Below the pieces are notes generated by a model that worked only from the letters and a program-made list of their open reading frames with translations, was not told the origin of the DNA and made no database searches. The position numbers and the translations under genes were made by a program. This document shows positions 7,021 through 9,878 of a stretch of DNA of 9,878 nt, one piece after another (the first letter of the stretch is position 1; each line of letters starts with the position of its first letter). The DNA is from Lentimicrobiaceae bacterium (GTDB lineage: Bacteria > Bacteroidota > Bacteroidia > Bacteroidales > Lentimicrobiaceae). The stretch covers positions 1-9,878 of the forward strand of contig JAQVEI010000047.1 of NCBI GenBank assembly GCA_028697695.1, written 5' to 3'.

Positions 7021-8478
7021 TTACTCCGGAAGCAGCCACCAGAAAGGATATCCTTTGGCTTTATGCAGAAACATATAGTGCATAAACCATTTCATCCAGT
7101 GTCCGGCCAATCCGGCTTCACCCATAGTATATTTAATGCTTCGTCCGTATTCCGGATAGGTTTCCCAGTCGGGAACAATAGGATGAACGGTCATAGTAGC
7201 GGCAGCGCCCTGTCGCATTCCGAATCCCGCCGAAATAATACAGGCAGCACCCATCCTGGCCATGCTGGCACGGTGTTTAAATGGCTGTTTGCCCGTTTTT
7301 ACCTCACGAATAATGTTTAATGCAACAATTTTTCCCATTACACCCGATGGCATTCCTGTACGGGGAGGGGTTGGAAAGATGGCCGTGCCATTCGGGCTTT
7401 TCATCGGCATGGATATGGCATGAGGCGGGGCAAAAGCTATACCAGGTGCATATATGTTGGAATAAGTGGGATTTTGATAGGTTTCCGGCCAATCTGCAGC
7501 AGTCCAGTCTTCAAAAGGTTTGGCTGTATAATCAGCATCCACTTTCATAAGGCCGTTTGGTGCAAACAATTCAGCGGTAATATCCTCACCTGATTTGTTG
7601 TACGCTTTCAGCCCGACACCGGAAAACCCGGGTATGAGCATGGCAAAATCAAAACCTATAGTGTGGTGTTCGCCATTCAGGTTTTCATAATGAATAAGAT
7701 CTTTTTCTACCCGGGTAACCCCTGCCCGTTTAATCCATTTAATGTTGTGTTCACTGAGGAAAGACTCGGCAAACACTCTGGTAGATGTAATATATCCGCC
7801 CCTTTTAATATAGGCGCCACCCATGCCGAAATCGCCCAATTCGTATTCATTGGTAAGCCAGGTAAGCTCAGCCAAATGCTGGAGTTTAAGTTTACGGATT
7901 TCGTAAGCAACATTCAGTATATATTCAAAGGCTGCTCCCTGACAAGTCGCCATAGGGTGGCCGGTGCCGATTACGAAGCGTTGCTTTTCGCCCTTCTTCA
8001 TGCGCTCCAGGTTAGTTTGCAGCTTTTGATAAGCTTCGTAAGCATGATCATAGGTGCAAACCGAAAGGGAGTTTTTGCCGGGACCAAGTCCTTCGGTAGC
8101 CTCAAAATTTAATTTGGGTCCCGTAGCATTCACCAAAAAATCATAATCCACCCTTTCTTTTTTACCCTTAAGTTCGCCGGCAGTGTATTCATATTCTACA
8201 AATGGTCGCAGCGAAGAAGCATCTCCTTCGGGGAAAATATTTTGGGCTTTGGCCTGACGATAATCAATGCCCCATCGCTTATACAAAGGCGACAGCTTAA
8301 AACGAACCTGATCAATGTTCATCCTGCCTACGCCAACCCATATGTTGGAAGGAATCCACTGATAATAGGAGTTTGGCGTAATGACGATAACTTCATGTTG
8401 CTTACCTAACGATCGCCGCAGAAAGGCAGAAGCCGTGTGTCCGGAAATCCCGGCACCAAGAACGACAATTTTTGCCAT
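7021..8478 (-). CDS. sqr: Sulfide:quinone oxidoreductase (FAD flavoprotein)
   Basis: A 485-residue flavoprotein that oxidises sulfide to polysulfide or sulfur and passes electrons to the membrane quinone pool. The N-terminus is a Rossmann FAD-binding fold, VVLGAGISGHTAS (6-18), followed by YYQWIPSNIWVGVG (38-51), a signature of this family, and NATGPK (117-122). Three cysteines align with the catalytic set of characterised SQRs: C141 in LSVCTYDHA, C179 in ATCQGAAFEY, and C413 in AACIISAGF, by comparison with recalled Acidithiobacillus SQR. These distinguish it from NDH-2 NADH dehydrogenases, which lack them. The last 30 residues are rich in Trp, Phe and Met (HWMKWFMHYMFLH) and probably form the peripheral membrane anchor. 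It is a little longer than the usual 430. SQR subtype is not assigned. The 52-codon ORF follows directly. Confidence 0.9.
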   Translation of the reverse strand: MAKIVVLGAGISGHTASAFLRRSLGKQHEVIVITPNSYYQWIPSNIWVGVGRMNIDQVRFKLSPLYKRWGIDYRQAKAQNIFPEGDASSLRPFVEYEYTAGELKGKKERVDYDFLVNATGPKLNFEATEGLGPGKNSLSVCTYDHAYEAYQKLQTNLERMKKGEKQRFVIGTGHPMATCQGAAFEYILNVAYEIRKLKLQHLAELTWLTNEYELGDFGMGGAYIKRGGYITSTRVFAESFLSEHNIKWIKRAGVTRVEKDLIHYENLNGEHHTIGFDFAMLIPGFSGVGLKAYNKSGEDITAELFAPNGLMKVDADYTAKPFEDWTAADWPETYQNPTYSNIYAPGIAFAPPHAISMPMKSPNGTAIFPTPPRTGMPSGVMGKIVALNIIREVKTGKQPFKHRASMARMGAACIISAGFGMRQGAAATMTVHPIVPDWETYPEYGRSIKYTMGEAGLAGHWMKWFMHYMFLHKAKGYPFWWLLPE

Positions 8479-8500
8479 AGTATGTGTGTTTTGCTCTTAG

Positions 8501-8508
8501 CAAAGCTA
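8501..8508 (-). promoter_or_regulatory. Candidate -7 promoter element for sqr
   Basis: On the minus strand TAGCTTTG fits TAnnTTTG and lies 22 nt before the sqr ATG, which would give a very short leader. No -33 TTTG is found at 19-21 nt spacing (the nearest TTG is 14 nt away). Confidence 0.45.
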
Positions 8509-8639
8509 TGAAAAAAATGAAACAATTCCTTGCTCTATTGTTTTTATTTGTCTTAAAATTAATTGTTTAAAAACCTCACAACCCCGGTTGCAATATTTTT
8601 GGCTTGTGGATATATATGTATGTTGTAGATATTATTGTA

Positions 8640-8668
8640 TTTGTAATATGTGAACCGGCATATATTTG
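8640..8668 (+). promoter_or_regulatory. Candidate promoter of the secreted coiled-coil protein gene
   Basis: TTTG at 8640-8643 and TATATTTG at 8661-8668 are separated by 17 nt, slightly short of the usual 19-21; an alternative TTG at 8635-8637 gives 23 nt. Both halves match their consensus, and the result would be a leader of about 125 nt. Confidence 0.45.
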
Positions 8669-8799
8669 TTTTAATTTTAAAAAAGGATTGGTTGGGTGGG
8701 CGTTGAAAAGCTGTGTTATCCTGTTTGCTGCAAATTATTTTTATAATTATGAGAACTTTGCCTCTGTTTATTGTTAACCTATAAACCAATTTATTAATT

Positions 8800-9687
8800 A
8801 TGAAGAAAATACTTTTGTTTACAATGCTCTCTTTATTGAGCATTCTGATGGTAAAGGGGCAACAGGCCATTGTTGTTAAATACGATTCATTGCTTTTTGG
8901 AGAAACCCGCTGCCCCGGTCTATGGGTTAATATTCCTGAATCTTCAATTGCTGACATTGAAAAGGATTGGAAGAAAAAGCTGGAGAAAGGAACAAAATCT
9001 AAAGTTTTGAATAAGGAGAACGAGATGACGATTTTTGGCGCCCAGTGGGGGGATATTTCCCCTGAGCCGGTCAATGTTTTCAGTCGTTTTAAAGAAGCCG
9101 ACAGTGCAAGCAGACTTTTTGTGGCCGTAGAATTAAAACGCGATGAATTTATTACAAAACAATCACCGCAATACACTGCATTGGAAAATATGCTGGTATC
9201 CTTTGCAAAAGATAAATACCTGTCGGTTGCCAACGATCAACTTGCAAATGAGAGTAAGAAATTAAAAGATTTGGAAAAAAATCTGGAATCTTTACGTAAA
9301 AACAAGCAAAAACTGGAAAGTCAGATTAAAACGGAACAAACAGCCATAGACCAGGAAAATTACCGGATGGTGACCACGCAAAAGGAATTAGAGGAGATAA
9401 ACAAAAATCTGACTTTAATGGCAACCGAACTGGCTACACTTGATGAGGCAGAACGGAAGTCGAAAGAGGCTGAAATTAAAAATCTCGAAAAGCAAAAAAA
9501 GAGTAACTTGAAAAACATCAGTTCATCCGAAAGTAAAGTTTCCAAATCAACCGATAGCATTGCAGATAAGAATACGGCCATTGCTATTAACCTGAAAGAG
9601 CAAAGTGAGGTGATGACGGCAATTGCGGATCAAACGATGGTGGTACGTAAGTATGAAAGCAAGGTCAATACTATAAAATCCTACTAA
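8800..9687 (+). CDS. Predicted secreted coiled-coil protein, function unknown
   Basis: A 295-residue protein I do not recognise. Residues 1-20 are a signal peptide (two Lys, then LLFTMLSLLSILMV, with probable cleavage after VKG before QQ). Residues about 21-145 look like a small globular domain with several aromatic residues and one cysteine, C38, in ETRCPGLW. From residue 148 to about 250 there is a long, highly charged coiled coil rich in Lys, Glu, Leu and Asn (SKKLKDLEKNLESLRKNKQ and EELEEINKNLT-like heptads), then Ser-rich and a final short helix. It would act in the periplasm or at the outer membrane face. There is no lipobox, no transmembrane segment after the signal, and no repeat or catalytic motif. 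It is flanked by sqr (divergent) and a terminator, so no operon partner suggests its job. The family may be restricted to Bacteroidota. Confidence 0.75.
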   Translation: MKKILLFTMLSLLSILMVKGQQAIVVKYDSLLFGETRCPGLWVNIPESSIADIEKDWKKKLEKGTKSKVLNKENEMTIFGAQWGDISPEPVNVFSRFKEADSASRLFVAVELKRDEFITKQSPQYTALENMLVSFAKDKYLSVANDQLANESKKLKDLEKNLESLRKNKQKLESQIKTEQTAIDQENYRMVTTQKELEEINKNLTLMATELATLDEAERKSKEAEIKNLEKQKKSNLKNISSSESKVSKSTDSIADKNTAIAINLKEQSEVMTAIADQTMVVRKYESKVNTIKSY

Positions 9688-9716
9688 GAATAAATTTATC
9701 CTTTAAGTAATATAAG

Positions 9717-9750
9717 AAAAAGCCGGGAAGTTATTCTTACCGGCTTTTTT
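9717..9750 (+). terminator. Strong intrinsic terminator after the secreted protein gene
   Basis: AAAAAGCCGG (9717-9726) pairs exactly with CCGGCTTTTT (9740-9749), ten base pairs around a 13-nt loop, followed by one more T. It lies 29 nt after the stop codon and directly abuts the start of the intron sequence, so the intron left the hairpin intact. Confidence 0.9.
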
Positions 9751-9751
9751 A

Positions 9752-9878
9752 GTGTGCCGTGCATGGTAATTAACTTGGTGGTGAAAGTCCACTATGGGGG
9801 TTTGTAATCGCCAACCATTAGCTGAGGGCAAGGGTGTCCATCGCGAGGTGGAACCCCGAAGGGCTCATCGAAGATAAT
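9752..9878 (+). mobile_element. 5' end of a group II intron (group IIC-like), truncated by the window
   Basis: The segment opens with GTGTG (9752-9756), the group II 5' splice-site consensus GUGYG, followed by GCCGTGCATGG, close to the IIC intron of Oceanobacillus as I recall it. Then come the domain I pieces seen in such introns: a hairpin GTGG-TGAAAGT-CCAC (9778-9792), GCAAGGGTGTCC (9828-9839) paired with the GGTGGAACCCC region just after it, and CCGAAGG (9855-9861). About 127 nt are visible, still in domain I; the intron-encoded reverse transcriptase/maturase and domains V and VI would lie past the end. It sits right after a T-tract in the orientation group IIC introns choose. Confidence 0.85.

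Larger units (their letters stand above)
8479..8799. other. Divergent intergenic region between sqr and the secreted protein gene
   Basis: A 321-nt AT-rich gap between two divergent genes. It contains candidate -7 elements for each side (minus strand 8508-8501, plus strand 8661-8668) and a weak AT hairpin AATTAT/ATAATT (8733-8748) in the probable leader of the downstream gene. Two short plus-strand frames (8508-8570, 20 codons, and 8616-8777, 53 codons) are open but not convincing. No RNA gene or known regulatory RNA is recognised. Confidence 0.5.

Noticed and set aside
6901..7320. Plus-strand open frame opposite the sqr 3' end
   Set aside because: It would start with TTG, overlaps both the sqr coding region and the small minus-strand ORF, and shows no motif. 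It is a shadow frame.
7663..8112. Plus-strand open frame opposite sqr
   Set aside because: Antisense to conserved sqr sequence including a catalytic cysteine; no independent support.
8508..8570. 20-codon plus-strand frame resembling a signal peptide (starts MKKMKQFLALLF)
   Set aside because: Too short to judge, overlaps the proposed sqr -7 element, and AT-rich DNA easily gives hydrophobic frames.
8616..8777. 53-codon plus-strand frame in the sqr upstream gap
   Set aside because: It contains the proposed promoter of the downstream gene, has many Cys and aromatic residues typical of chance AT-rich frames, and lacks any recognisable pattern.
8559..9233. Long minus-strand open frame overlapping the secreted protein gene
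   Set aside because: It is antisense to a gene with a clear signal peptide and coiled coil, has low-complexity Ser/Phe-rich composition and no domain, and contains stretches that merely mirror the Lys/Glu codons of the plus strand.

Overview
The window reads as chromosomal DNA of a member of the Bacteroidota. Several upstream regions carry the Bacteroidota -7 promoter element TAnnTTTG (in one case with a -33 TTTG at 20 nt spacing), start codons mostly sit behind AT-rich leaders without a strong Shine-Dalgarno, and the proteins look like that phylum. A placement near the marine or sediment Bacteroidales/Marinilabiliales is only a guess.

Layout: the 3' part of an aspartate kinase gene (1-825, +); a POT-family proton-coupled transporter (1011-2306, +) behind a perfect 10-bp inverted repeat; a phosphofructokinase whose active-site residues suggest pyrophosphate dependence (2602-3828, +); era on the minus strand (4020-4898); an initiator tRNA-fMet with its own promoter and terminator (4979-5050, +); der (5133-6437, +) followed 8 nt later by an Hsp15-like S4 protein (6446-6826, +). 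Converging on these is a minus-strand pair: sulfide:quinone oxidoreductase (7021-8478) and, 24 nt downstream of it, an unannotated 52-residue ORF (6838-6996) that exactly fills the gap up to the Hsp15-like gene. A secreted coiled-coil protein of unknown function (8800-9687, +) ends in a strong intrinsic terminator, and directly after its T-tract the 5' end of a group II intron begins (9752) and runs off the window.

Functional themes: the centre is a translation and ribosome-biogenesis block (Era for the 30S subunit, initiator tRNA, Der for the 50S subunit, Hsp15-like factor for stalled 50S subunits). The sqr pair is a sulfide detoxification or oxidation unit feeding the quinone pool. The flanking genes cover aspartate-family amino-acid synthesis, peptide uptake and glycolysis.

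The most interesting items are the group IIC-type intron placed at a terminator, the small ORF coupled to sqr, the initiator tRNA with a U1:U72 mismatch, the PPi-type residues of the phosphofructokinase and the perfect inverted repeat before the transporter. I found no CRISPR array, integrase, transposase or defence island inside the window.
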